In this document: in pieces, positions 32,154 to 43,095 of the stretch
Numbering within the stretch: position 1 is the stretch's first letter
Layout of the letters: every line of letters begins with the position of its first letter
Source of the DNA: Kingdonia uniflora
Lineage: Eukaryota; Streptophyta; Magnoliopsida; Ranunculales; Circaeasteraceae
Assembly: GCA_014058105.1 (NCBI GenBank)
Contig: JACGCM010001747.1
Coordinates: 2,914,001-2,978,000 of the forward strand
Direction of reading: 5' to 3'
Length of the DNA: 64,000 nt
Translations under genes and position numbers: made by a program
The notes under the pieces: model-generated
The model's input: the letters and a program-made list of their open reading frames with translations, nothing else
What the model was told of the DNA's origin: nothing
Database searches by the model: none

Positions 32154-32255
32154 GCACTTAGAGAAATGACTCTCAAAATAAAAGATCTAGAGACCGGGCT
32201 TGCTAGGGAAATAGAGATCTCCACAGCCTTACTGTCTTCGCAAGTGGAACTGTAG
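32154..32255 (+). pseudogene. Accessory gene, short exon (copy E)
   Basis: After acceptor TAG (32151-32153) the frame reads 'ALREMTLKIKDLETGLAREIEI'. The donor present in D is lost, with TGCAGGTTAG changed to TGTAGTCTAG. It is colinear with D 27633-27734. Confidence 0.45.
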
Positions 32256-32619
32256 TCTAGATCAGAATGGGTCTTCTAACTTGTATGCTATATTGATATA
32301 AAGTTATTAAGTAAATAAGATAACATAAAGTGTGGAGGCAAACCAAAAACTTGCTATCAGTTTTTAGGAAAATAATACTAATATAGTGTATAAGAAAATT
32401 CAAAGTATGTAGATAAAGTAGCATATAGAAAACATGTACCTTAGATTTTGAAATACATGTCATGGAGCACCTATCTGAGATTGTATCTCAACCTTTAAGT
32501 CTAAAAGTAGTTGCGCACAGTAGATGTTAAAAATCAGATATCTTTTTAGAAATGAGATATATATCATGTTGATGGGTATTCAGAATTGAGCTGTATATAA
32601 TGTATCTATTATTGTGCAG
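32256..32619 (+). other. Intron-like region (copy E)
   Basis: This AT-rich stretch is colinear with the 367-bp intron in D and ends in TTGTGCAG. No coding is seen. Confidence 0.45.
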
Positions 32620-33885
32620 GCCGAAATAGATTCAGTTCACTCGCGCGAAGATGAGGCGCTCCAATGTGATCGAGAATTTGCGGAGGAGTTGGATAAGGCG
32701 AGGAAGGCAAAAGAGAACAGAGAAGACCAACATGTAAATGTGCATTTTAAATTTATTGAGGCATCCCATACTATTTTTAACCTCACTCGCAAGATCGTAG
32801 AGAAGGATACTAAAATTAATAAGGGGATAAAAGAGGTTGCGGAGGTAAAAGAACGCACCACGAAGCTTCAAAGTCGGGTTGACACGCTGATGGTAAAGGG
32901 TAGGCAAGCTGAAATGGCTCAATACCTTATTCAGGCGCTAGAAAGATCGGAGGGACAATCTCGAGCTAATCTTCAGAATTGTAGAAGCAAGCTGGAGAGA
33001 CTGAAATAAAAAATGATTGAAAAAGATAACGAGCTGAAGGTAGCTCGAGAAAATCTATCAGCCTCGGAAGCTGCAGCCGAACACTTGCATATAGCTCTAC
33101 CTGCCAAGGATATGGAGTTTCATGGGATGCAACGAAGGTGTGATGATTTAAATGAGATGGTGGCGCGATCAAAGACCGAATTGGCGTAAGCCAATGCGCG
33201 TGTCAAGAATGCCGAGGCTAGAGAGCGCTCGAGGGGGAGTAGAAATGAGGTTAAAGTTCCTCTAGTCCAAGGGGATGTAGTTAGCCTATTAGGTCAAATT
33301 AAAGAGCTAGAAGGTGACGTAGCTCAAATTCTAGGGCATGTGCAGAAAGGGAATGCAAACTTAAAGGAATGTCAAGACAAGTTTGATGCTGCTCTTTTCA
33401 GGGAGAAGGTTTTTGAAGGGGAAATCAGGGTCAAGGAAATTATGGTGAAGAAAAATGATGATTTTTTAAGGGATACTTCGGCCAGGGAAGGACTTAATGT
33501 AAAAATTGAGAGACTTCGAGCCCAGGTGGTGGACCTAGAGGCCATTAATCAGGTTGAATCAACAAAATTTGTCAAAAAATTAGAAGAGACTATAACTTTT
33601 GATGCTCAGAGAAAAATAGAAATGACACATCATAAGAAACTGTATGCGACTTTGGAGTCACGTCTTGAGAAGGTGAGATCTCACTTTTCAAGGATCGTTG
33701 TAGCTCATGCGTCACGCGCAGACCTATTAAAGTCAACCGTTACATATTTTGTAGAGAAAGTGAAAGGACTTGAGTTAGAACGAGATACCTTGTTCAAGAT
33801 TTTTTCTGGCCAGGGATGCATTTGTAGAGTCATTATAAATCGAGGGAACTGTATGGCTTTCATGGAAACAAATTTAGGCCCTTGA
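32620..33885 (+). pseudogene. Accessory gene, long coiled-coil part (copy E)
   Basis: This is the best-kept rod region. Open stretches 32614-33009 (AEIDSVHSREDEALQCDREFAEELDKA...) and 33340-33885 (QKGNANLKECQDKFDAALFREKVFEG...) cover most of it. A TAA at 33007-33009, another stop near 33187 and small shifts break the middle. The end reads 'METNLGP' before TGA 33883-33885. Heptads of Leu, Ile and Val with charged flanks indicate a long coiled coil. It is colinear with B and D. Confidence 0.6.
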
Positions 33886-34029
33886 CATGCTGATCTGATA
33901 GAGATTGACAGAGTTGCTGTAACTTGCGAACTGAATTCTGATCGACCTCCTGCTAAAGGGCAAAACATAGTTGGTATCCCAACAACAGAAAATAATCCAT
34001 TGTAATGTGATCTAAAAATAAATAGTATC

Positions 34030-34510
34030 TGTCGCAGATATTTTAAAATAGATGAAAGCTAGTATGACTTTTGCCTTATCTTATGTCTGGTAGGGTCCTT
34101 GATATAAAACAAGTTTATTACATTTGTTCTAATCGCACAGATGGGTTGAGTTAGCCAAACCAAGTGAATCTTGATTTAATTGTAGTAATATTGCAGACAT
34201 ATTGAAAGAGATGAAGGCTAGTATTACCTTTGACTTATCTTATACCTGTTAGAGTCGTTGATATGAAATAAGTTTCTATACTTGTTTCAATCGTAGAGAT
34301 TTAGTAGAGTCAGCCAAACCAAGTGTTATCCTTGATTTAACTGGTATAATGTCCCAAACAAGTTGAAGTAGATGAAGGTTAGTATTACCTTTGTCCTATC
34401 TCATGTTTGATAGAGTCTTTGATATAAAACAACTTTCTACATTTATTTCAATTGCAGAGATTTAGTAGAGTCAGTCAAACCAAGTGTTATCCTTGATTTA
34501 ACTGGTATAG
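34030..34510. repeat. Tandem repeat of about 160 bp, truncated (copy E 3' spacer)
   Basis: AGTATG/AGTATT markers lie at 34061, 34220 and 34381 (spacing 159 and 161). The third unit breaks off after 'TTAACTGGTATAG' at 34510, where NPG1-related coding begins. Integrase of copy E is absent. Confidence 0.8.
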
Positions 34511-36240
34511 AAGAAGCAAAATCATCTCTTTGTGAAGTCAGTTGCCTCAACTATGAGGAAGCGTGAGTATTGTTAGGAAGGCTTGAGTATCAAAGAGGAA
34601 ACATAAGAGCTTCTCTTCATGTCTTTGAAGGGATAAACATTGCATCTGTGACTTCTAAGATGAAGCTCTACCTTACTAGAAGAGTTGAATGTTGCAAGCA
34701 CCATTTCCAAAATGATGTTGCTCCTCTCATGTCTGTACATACTATTAGCTTACTCTTCGAGGCAATCTATTTGAAAGAAAAATCGCTGGAAGTGCTTCGA
34801 AGATATAGAGAAGCTGCTCAATCGTGCAAAGTTATTTTGGACACTATTGAGTCAACCTCGCTAGATTGTTTGCTTCATAATTTTGGTACTGATAGTAAAT
34901 TGCAAGTGACTTTAAATAAATATGTCGAGTTGCTTCCTGAATTATGGAAACTTTCTCAGTCTCCCCAAGAAGCAATCTTGTCATATCGACAGGCTCTTCT
35001 CCATCATTGGAACCTTGACGCAGATATCGAAACAAGGATTCAAATATAATTTGCAATTTTTCTTCTTTATAGTGGTAGTAATGCTACTCCACCAAACCTA
35101 CGTTCGCAAGTTGAAGGGTTGTTTATACCTAAGATTAACATAGAAGAGGCCATTCTCCTTTTGATGATTATGTTAAGGAAATTTGTTCAAAAAAGGATTA
35201 AGTTTGATGCATCTGTTGGCGATCATCTTTCTTATTCCTTATCTGTGGTTGGGAAACTGAGGGGTTTAGCCAGTCAGATTGAAGAGATACTCCCTGAGGA
35301 TTTGATTAGGGATGAAAGATATTATTCTCTTGCTCTTTGTTACTATGGAGAAGGTGAAGATTTCGTTGCTTTCAATCTACTAAAGAATATGTTCAGCAAC
35401 AGTGGAAATTCAAATTCTGTACAACCATTGTTATTGGCTTCAAAGGTATGTGGGGAGAATTCTGAGAGTGCAGAAGGTGTAAGTTATGCACGTAAAGCGA
35501 TGTCCATCCTTCAGGGAAGTTGTAGTGATATCAGTGGCGTGGCAAATTTCTTACTTGGTGTTTCACTGTCATCTCATGCAAGAATATCTGCCGTATCTGA
35601 TTATGAGAAGATTATACGATAGTCACAGGTACTTGAAGCACTAGAAATTGCTAAGAGAGCAATGAGAAAGACAGATTCTAAAGCTATATTCTATTTCACT
35701 CTAGAAAATGCCGAGCTGAGAAAGTTGGATGTTGCCTTTTGTAACGCAAAAGTATTTATGAGATTACAAGTTGAATCTGATGTTAAAGGATGGGTCTTGT
35801 TAGCTCGCATATTGTCTGGTCAGAAAGAGTTTACGGATGCAGAGATTGTCATCAATAATGCACTGAAGAAGATATGAAAGTGGGATCAAGGTGATCTCTT
35901 GAGAACTAAAGCTAAGCTCCAGATTGCCAGGGGTTAACGAAAGAATGCTATTGAAACATATACTTAACTTCTTTGCATTCTTCATGTTAAGAAGAAAATT
36001 TCTCGTATTGGAGGAAGTAATTTGAAGGGAAATAGCAACAAAAATAAGAGTTTGGAATTAGAATCATGGCAAATATCTACACAAGCTTATCATGATGGCA
36101 AGATGTTGAGTTATGTCTTACGAAATCAAAGGAAATTGCTCAGTATTCGTCTTCGAGGTGGCATACCAGAGGTTTAATGTGCCAAGCCAAGGGCCTCCAT
36201 AAAAAAGCTCTTGAAGTTTTCACAAGCGCGTTAGACATTA
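34511..36240 (+). pseudogene. NPGR2: NPG1-related TPR protein pseudogene (NPGR2-like)
   Basis: The functional family (NO POLLEN GERMINATION 1 and relatives, TTC7/Ypp1-type TPR proteins) binds calmodulin and forms part of the plasma-membrane PI4-kinase alpha complex in plants. One frame runs from 'EEAKSSLCEVSCLNYEEA' through 'LLGRLEYQRGNI', 'EAAQSCKVILDTIES', 'SPQEAILSYRQALLHHWNLDA', 'NIEEAILLLMIMLRKF' and 'SLALCYYGEGED' to 'KWDQGDLLRTKAKLQIA'. Only nonsense codons interrupt it (near 34567, 35047, 35620, 35875, 35936, 35966). A one-base shift near 36063 leads into 'SRWHTRGLMCQAKGLHKKALEVFTSALDI'. The first roughly 75 residues and the last TPRs are missing. No introns are seen. It abuts a truncated retroelement on the left. 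Confidence 0.85.
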
Positions 36241-36412
36241 AAAATTTGGATAGAATTTCTCTTAATGGATGCCACCGATCAATCTTAGAACCCCCACATT
36301 TTGAGGTGCAAGTTTTAACCACTGTTATATACTCTTTGTGGCTCTTTTTCATCTATATTTCAACTATTTAATTCATTGTTATGTTTTATTGCCTCCCAAC
36401 TCTCAAGTAACA
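36234..36412. repeat. Direct repeat, left copy
   Basis: The left copy contains 'CAATCTTAGAACCCCCACATTTTGAGG' and 'TTCATTGTTATGTTTTATTGCCTC'. The right copy (37571-37742) has 'CAATCTCAGACCCCCACATTCTAAGG' and 'TTCATTTGTTATGTTTTATTGTCTC'. The NPGR2 homology ends where this repeat starts. The identity of the repeat is unknown. Confidence 0.6.
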
Positions 36413-37570
36413 AGCTCATTTTTGTAAGCCATTTCTTTGGTCCACCTGAATAAGTTGCGAGAAACCTTCAACATGTTGTAAGTAGTGCAAGATTCTTCAT
36501 TTCCTGTTGTAAGTAGTTTTAGTATTGAGTTTCTTCGATTTTATAATCCTTATATTATGTGAATTATACAATCTATTTTATCAGGAGAAAGGTGGTTGCT
36601 GGACATGGGAAAAGTCTTCACCACATAGTAGAAAATCTATAGATAATGGAAATCTGGATGATATTAAAAGCTCATGAAGAGGAAGGAAAGAGAAAAATCT
36701 TTTTGTGTGGTAAAAAATATTGAAAGGTTCTGTTATTACATATTTATATATGTTGTTCATGAAACATATCTTTATCACACATAATGCTAGATTTTTTTCA
36801 AATATTTTGGATGGGCATTTGTGCAGAATTCAGATGTCTAATCTATTGGAAAGTGATGACTTTGCCTCTTACGATCCCTTGTGCTCATGGGAACAAAGAA
36901 AAACGTCATGAAGTGCCCTTCTTGCCCCACCGACATATCTGATTTCCTTCAAAACCCACAAGTAAGGACATTCATCCTGTTTGTCAATATGGTTATTCCA
37001 CATTAGAGATCGTGTTATTGAAATAATAGGATCTATCAATATTTGATTTGACAGATCTAGTAACCCTTGTTAGCAGTTCCATATTTAGCAAAAATGGGAA
37101 CAATCTTGAATCTCAGTTAAATATTTTTTTCGACACACTCAGTGAAACTAATAAGGTTTCCTTAAACACGTTACATTGAATTCATGAAGTATGCAAAAGT
37201 TTTATAGCAAGGGCTCTACAGTACATTTTCATGTCATTGTATGGTAAAACATTTATAGAGCAAGCGTAAAAAATAATTATCTAGTTAGTTCTATTATTCA
37301 TAAACTCCTCATTATTTTCGACGCATAACCAATGCTATATAGACAAATAGGTATACATTTTGAATTTTATAAAATTTTAATGCTATATAGACAATTTAAT
37401 GCTACTTTGTGCAGTTGTGCTTCTTAGAGTAGTTTTCATAATTAGTATGTTACCGTTACTTAACTTGATATCTAATTATAAAAAAAGGAGTTATGCATTT
37501 TGTTCACTTTCAAGTTTTGTCGTGGAAGATAAGCTTGTACAGTATACCCCAGGCACGAAATCCACTTGAT
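36413..37570. other. Non-coding AT-rich stretch between direct repeats
   Basis: No gene is seen. Short similar bits occur ('TGTTGTAAGTAGT' at about 36474 and 36504). The small open frames here (for example near 36720) have no recognisable features. Confidence 0.4.
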
Positions 37571-37742
37571 AAAAATTTAGATATGATTTCACCTGATGGG
37601 TAGAACCTATCAATCTCAGACCCCCACATTCTAAGGTACAAGTCTTAGCAACCACTTTATGCTCTTCGTAGTTCATTTTTATTCTTTTCTTCAATATTTA
37701 TACTATTAGATTCATTTGTTATGTTTTATTGTCTCTCAATTC
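37571..37742. repeat. Direct repeat, right copy
   Basis: This matches 36234-36412 over about 175 bp with scattered changes, in the same orientation. The pair bounds about 1.16 kb of sequence without a gene. Confidence 0.6.
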
Positions 37743-38155
37743 ATTTTTACAGGGATGCTGAACAATGAAGACCTGTGGTACTGGAGACATTGTAAAAGTG
37801 TGACAAAAGGTCGGCTGATGTTTCTAAGGGCAATAGGAACATACTGGATGGAGTAATATAGCTACATGATTTTTATGACTCCAATTTATAGGTATTCATT
37901 TCTTGTAAATCTGATCTATGGACTTATGAACCTCTATTTTTTTTTCTTTTTCTCTTATACATATGCTCTTTTAGCATATGGAACAATTGTATTTGGATCT
38001 TTTAATGTTTAATGGAATGAGGGATTTATTGTAGATATCTATTTTTTGTCCATGTATCATTAGTATGTATGAAAAGTATTGTTGGAGGATTGGGAGTGCT
38101 TTGCAGGTTCAGGAGTGTAGTATTACAGTATTTTAAGTTTTTTTTTAAATGAAAT
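37743..38155. other. AT-rich stretch without a gene
   Basis: No coding, repeat family or RNA gene can be supported here. Confidence 0.4.
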
Positions 38156-38444
38156 AAAAATTACCACAAACTTTATCCGTGGAAAAATGGGTATTATCTG
38201 CGGTATTTACAATAATTAATCACAAAAAAACTCTGTGGCAAAAAAATTGCCACGGATATACTCCGTATAAATATAAATTAGATAACCACAATACTCCGTA
38301 TCAATATAAATTAGATAGCCACAGATAAACTCCATGGTAAAAATATTGCCACGCAACTTTTACTACAGACCTCCACTACAAACTTTATCCGTGGTAAAAT
38401 GACTATTCCCACAGATAAGGACCGTGGTAATTTAGTAAAATTGG
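38156..38444. repeat. CACTA-like subterminal repeat patch
   Basis: The motif 'ACAAACTTTATCCGTGG' occurs twice in direct orientation (38166 and 38376), the second preceded by CACT. Many 'CCACGGAT', 'CCACAGATAA' and 'CTCCGTATNAATATAAATTAGAT' variants lie between. Dense short repeats of this kind are typical of CACTA transposon ends. It ends just before the LTR of copy C. No matching inverted end could be placed. Confidence 0.45.
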
Positions 38445-38449
38445 TGTAA

Positions 38450-38819
38450 TGTCAATCAGTTTAATGACTCATTAAATCCATATTGTAATGTTTATCATTA
38501 AGAATAATAATGGTCATCAAACGGTCATATTATAAGACCTATAAATAGGACCAAAGAACTAAAAATTGAGGACATGAAATTCTGCACAAAGAATTCTACC
38601 TAGAAACTCTTCACAGAACTACTCAGTGAGTTCTTTGTAATAGCTAGCAATCATCAATAATACCTTTCTTTCTAAATTCTCAAGAGAGGTCATGGTTTAT
38701 GACCTATTCAAAGGTATTCAACGCTAAACTTTGTATTAGCAATTGCTTATTTCTTACTAACGTTCTAATTATCATTGGTGTGAGAGACTAAGTTCGATAT
38801 ACAAAATTAGGTTCTTACA
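38450..38819 (+). repeat. 5' LTR of copy C
   Basis: This LTR of about 370 bp starts TGTCAATCAG (an alternative start is TGTAATG at 38445) and ends GTTCTTACA directly before the PBS. A TATA box, TATAAATA, lies at 38540-38547. It aligns end to end with 53678-54046. By eye I count about 45 differences, roughly 12 percent. I found no convincing target-site duplication. Confidence 0.85.
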
Positions 38820-38839
38820 TTTGGCGCCATCTGTGGGGG
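38820..38839 (+). promoter_or_regulatory. Primer binding site (copy C)
   Basis: TTTGGCGCCATCTGTGGGGG follows the LTR end directly. TGGCGCC is the classic start of plant Ty3/gypsy primer sites. The tRNA is not assigned. This is the best-preserved PBS in the window. Confidence 0.75.
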
Positions 38840-38915
38840 CCGAAACATTTAGCCACAGTTCTCAGAAACAACTAATACTTACTCTCTTCACAGAATTCCA
38901 CTTCCAGACTAGAAT

Positions 38916-40345
38916 ATGCTAATTGGCCCAACCGAAGGAAGCGTCGAACTAGCAGAATTGTGGGCCACTCTACACTCTGAGATAGGAAGACGAGCCATTC
39001 TAGAATAACAGCTGGTGGATGCGTGAGATGCATTAAAAGTTCTGTAGGGACAACAGATTGTAGCCCAGAAGAACAAAGACACGCTGTCAGCCACCTTACG
39101 AGTTTTCATCCAGGACAGACTAGGACCTCGAGGCAACAACCAAAGAATTGATGCTCGATTCAGTCATAATCAGTTGGGGGTCGAACCCATATAGATAATG
39201 AGAGTTCGACAGGAAGTTGATGACGTTCCTACTGAAGTCAGGCAAGTAGAAGACCTACATCGTGGAAGAGTTCGCATTCCTACATGTGAACGACTAAGTG
39301 AAGGAAGTGGCGAGCATATTGCTCGTGATGGAGACATCCCATATCAGACCATCACAGCTCGTCAGTACGTAGCTCAGGAAAATATCAAAAAATACATCAA
39401 AGAATTATTTGATGTACAAATTCAAACCGCCAAAGGCATCCACAACAGACTATAAAAAAGCCTGATTGCTCAAGATTTGTTGGACGACGAAGTTCCCTCC
39501 GGTTTCCACACCTTGAAAATTTAAAAGTAAAGAGAAACTGATCCCGTGGAACACGTTCAAGAATTCCAAGATGCTTTAGGCTTGTATTCTATATCAAACC
39601 ACATTTTATGCCATCTCTTTCCTACCAGCCTGCATGGTAAACCTTTGCGAATGCTCCACTTACCGCAAGATGGGTCTATCAAAACTTTTGAACAGTTACG
39701 AGAACTTTTAGTCAAGAATTGCTCGCACAACAAAGACAAAGAGGAAAATTTATATTCTCTGTTCAGTCTTAAGCAGATGCCAGGAAAGAAGCTCGAAACG
39801 TTTACTAAGAAATTTTTGGAGTTGGCCAAAAAGGTAGACCGACTTGATCAAAAAATTACTATTTCAGCCTTCACCAGCGCTTTACTCATGGACGGAAGAG
39901 CGAATGAGCACCTAATTCTAAAAAAACCTATGACCTTGGAAGATATGATCAAAAAATTAAATGGAAATATCAATCTCGAAAGGATGATAACCGACAGACA
40001 GAATCCCCAAAAGTTAACCCTGACAGCAAAAGATCAATCCGCAATACGATATTTTAATCATACTACAGATTACGGAGGAGATAAAAAATAGACCAAGTCT
40101 AATAACGATTGACCTCGGATAGGTGGTAACTTACCGAAGCCATGTCTTCCCAAGTAAAATGTGGTAATAGCCAGCCTGTATCCCATACTAAAGAAGGATA
40201 AGTTCTTCCGTAATGCCCAATACCTTCAGCTTATTGAAAGCAGGCCGTATTGCATACATCACAAAGTCTGACATCACGACACAAAACATTGCTTCACCTT
40301 ACAGAGACTTTTGGAGTACATCTTTGCAGACTGAAGAATACACGA
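38916..40345 (+). pseudogene. Gag (copy C)
   Basis: The likely start is ATG 38916, 76 bp after the PBS: MLIGPTEGSVELAELWATLH, with a stop about 30 codons later. The conserved Gag domain is open at 39546-40091: 'VQEFQDALGLYSISNHILCHLF', 'SHNKDKEENLYSLFSLKQMP', 'FLELAKKVDRLDQKITISAF'. A CCHC-like knuckle near 40255-40290 reads YCIHHKV, TGA, HHDTKHC. The same TGA stands in copy A. Gag builds the particle and packages RNA. Confidence 0.8.
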
Positions 40346-40352
40346 GAGCATC

Positions 40353-41130
40353 ATGGACATAAAAAGTTACAAAAATGGGAGTTACAAGCTTAATACCGAG
40401 ATCGTACAGATAGAAGAAGCAACAGAGGTACAACATTTATACCACATATCCCTCAACCATTTTATCGTGACTTATACATTTAATAGGTCGATTAGATTCA
40501 AAAGACGACGTCTCAGCCAATGCCACAATTTGGCCATGGTCGATAAAGAAGCTCGGTTACTCCTCACATCTAGTTTTCAATGAACGGGGATCTCCTTTGA
40601 AGATTGCGACGTTTACCACGTCAACTTTCCTCATCATGACATACTCGTGATCATGTTGAAAATAAGAAATGTCGTACTACATACAATGATGGTAGACACT
40701 GGTAGTAATATCGAGCTACTCTTCCAAAGTACGATCGACATAAGATGGGACTGGCTGACAAAGTTTAGCCTAATGACATTAATATCAGTAGTTTCAATAG
40801 CTCCAAAAAAGAAAGTATAGGCAAAATTATACTTCCTATTACTGCAGGACCAACGACGGTTGACGTTATGTTTTACGTTATAAACGCAAAATCTTTTAAT
40901 TTAGGAATCTTGAGATGCTGTTGGCTGTATAACATGTGAGCTATCCCATCGACCTATCATTTGGCGTTACAGTTCGATTGGAATGGCCGCATCTACAAAA
41001 TAAAAGGCAGTTAAAAGCTAACTCGAGCTTGTAAAAATACCGTAATCATCGTGACGGAACCTCCAACTCAACAGATCGCATTACAATTATAGAATACTAC
41101 AGAGTACTAGCTACCAAGTACAAAAACTGC
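40353..41130 (+). pseudogene. Aspartic protease region (copy C)
   Basis: A lead-in open stretch (40353-40583, MDIKSYKNGSYKL...) is followed by 'GISFEDCDVYHVNF' near 40600 and the active site 'MMVDTGSNIELLFQ' near 40686, with Asp-Thr-Gly intact. The end is near 41120 at 'KYVEISGD'. TGA at 40581-40583, a one-base shift near 40740 and further stops break it. Order and motifs equal those in A and B. Confidence 0.75.
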
Positions 41131-41181
41131 AAAATACGTCGAAATTAGTGGAGACAAACGGGTATCTACATTGGGACTCTT

Positions 41182-42190
41182 TTGGCCACAATAGAGAAAA
41201 ATGCTCTTATTCAGTTTCTAAAAGACAACAGTGACGTCTTCGTATGGACATTTCATGAAATGCCAAGCATTGATCTAAATTTGGCTTGCCACAAGCTTAA
41301 TTTAAATGATAAGGCCGAGGTAGTCAAACAGAAATTGAGAACTTTAATACCAAGGCTACAAGTAGAAGTCAATAAAGAGATTGATAAACTCATTAAAGTT
41401 GGTTTTGTTCAAAAAGCCAATTACCCCGAATGGATCACGAACATCGTAGTAGTTCCAAAGAAAAATAGCAAGATTAGAGTATGCATAGATTTTACAGACT
41501 TGAATAAACATACTCCGAAAGATAGGTTTCCCCTTCCTATCATCAACCATATGCTCTATTCCACTGCGGGACACGAACTCTTATCCATGATAGACACTGA
41601 ATCAGGATATAATCAGATACCCCTTCAGCCCAAAGATCAAGAAAAAATAGCTTTTATCACATAACAGAAATTATACTGCTATAAAATCATACCTTTCGGC
41701 TTCAAGAACACTAGAGCCACTTATCAGAGACTGGTGACTCAGATGTTTAAATACCATCTTGGGAAATAATGGAATTTTACATTGACGATATATTGTGGAA
41801 AAGTCTCAAGAAGGAAAACCATCTTGTAGATTTGCACACGATCTTCAAAATTCTTTGGTCCTACAAAATGAGACTAAATCCTGACAAATGCCAATTCAGA
41901 GTCTAATCAGGCAAATTCTTGGGACATTTGATTAGCAAGCGAGGTATCAAGGCTGGCCCAGATCGTATTCGTGCTTTGTTATCCATGACTTCCCCAAAGA
42001 TAAAGAAAAACGTATAAAAGATAGTCGATAAGAGAGTAACAATAAATCATTTTGTTTCCAAGTTTTTAGATCGGTGTCGATGGTTATTCGACCTCCTACG
42101 AGAAGGGACGAAGAAAGGGAAAAATCAAAAAGATCCCGAGATCGAGTGGACCACAAAATTTGAAGCAGCATTTTAGTAACTAAAACTCTA
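41182..42190 (+). pseudogene. Reverse transcriptase (copy C)
   Basis: The open part 41182-41664 runs from 'FLKDNSDVFVWTFHEMPSIDLNLACHKL' through 'VVPKKNSKIRVCIDFTDLNKHTP' to 'SGYNQIPLQPKDQEKIAFIT', then TAA. It resumes with 'PFGFKNTRATYQRL', a shift near 41766, then the catalytic '[13 protein letters not shown]' and 'FLGHLISKRGIKA' near 41920-41955. Catalytic aspartates are intact and the frame is broken at least three times. Confidence 0.88.
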
Positions 42191-42208
42191 CTTGGGGAAC
42201 CACCAGTA

Positions 42209-42640
42209 ATGAGTACACCCAGGGAAGGAGAAGAGCTTACAGTATATCTTGCAGTTACTGATAACTCACTCGGCTCCGTTCTCATCCGACTTGACAAAAA
42301 GACAGAAAAATCCATTTACTTCATTAGTAAGACTCTTACTCCAGCAGAAACATGGTACACTAAGATCAAAAAACTATTCCTAGCTCCCGTCTATACATCA
42401 TAGAAGTTAAAACAATATTTCCAAGCTCATAATGACAAATTACCTCTTGCGTGAAGTTTTATCCAAATGAGATAAATCCAGACGAGTCCAGCAATGGTCA
42501 GTTACTCTTGGTGAGCATAATATACGTTTCGAACCACGACATTCTGAAAAAGGGTAAGAAGTAGTAGATTTCTTCACAGATTTTCCAGTAGACGACACTG
42601 ATTGGGAAGATGATAGTACTGAGATAAAGAAGGAATAATT
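42209..42640 (+). pseudogene. RNase H domain of RT (copy C)
   Basis: The open part 42209-42403 reads 'STPREGEELTVYLAVTDNSLGSVLIRLD' and 'FISKTLTPAETWYTKIKKLFLAPVYTS', then TAG. It continues with 'LKQYFQAH', a shift, 'LREVLSK' and 'SRRVQQWSVTLGEHNIRFEPRHSEKG' to about 42560, then an acidic tail. It matches copy B 18906-18403 closely. Confidence 0.82.
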
Positions 42641-42659
42641 TGAAGAGAAATTGGATTGG

Positions 42660-43095
42660 ATATCCAAGAAAGGTAGGCGCCTATTAACTGATGGTTTTGC
42701 CGGACCAGCTGGGTCAGGCATCAGAAAGTTCTTATCATACCTTCCAATAACATAATTGAGAAATCAATCCAACTCAACTTTGAAGCTGCCAACAATGAGA
42801 CCGCATACAAGGCACTAATCAACGGACTGGATATGCCGGTACTAGAGATTGGTATGCCCAAATAGTCTGTTTACATGGACTCCTTATTAATTGTGAACCA
42901 TTATACAAACAAATGTAAAAAAATAGAAAGATTATCAACTATGCAACAGCGGTAGCTGACATAATGAGCATATTTTAAAAAGCTATAATCGAATACTTAC
43001 CTCGTGTAGAAAATAAACATTCTCACTCCCTCGCCTATCTTGCTGGAGTCCTCGGAATGAAAGATCAATATTTAAAAATCGAAGTAGTATCCACC
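42660..43095 (+). pseudogene. Second RNase H (copy C)
   Basis: It reads 'NFEAANNETAYKALINGLDM' near 42778, 'SVYMDSLLIVNHYTNKC' near 42870 with the active-site Asp, and 'IIEYLPRVENKHSHSLAYLAGVLG' near 42988-43056. This is the Tat-lineage extra RNase H. Two TAG codons and a shift between the two halves break it. Confidence 0.75.

Noticed and set aside
34511..36240. Anaphase-promoting complex TPR subunit (APC7)
   Set aside because: The segment is TPR-like, but the specific motifs (NYEEARxLLGRLEYQRGN, SPQEAILSYRxALLHHWNLDA, KWDQGxLLRTKAKLQIA) are those of the NPG1-related family.
36300..36420. SINE with Pol III boxes in the 175-bp direct repeat
   Set aside because: A GGTTCTACC on the minus strand weakly resembles a B box, but no convincing A box or tail is seen.
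38820..38842. Naming the primer tRNA of the PBS
   Set aside because: Only TGGCGCC is diagnostic, and the following bases do not let me choose one tRNA with confidence.
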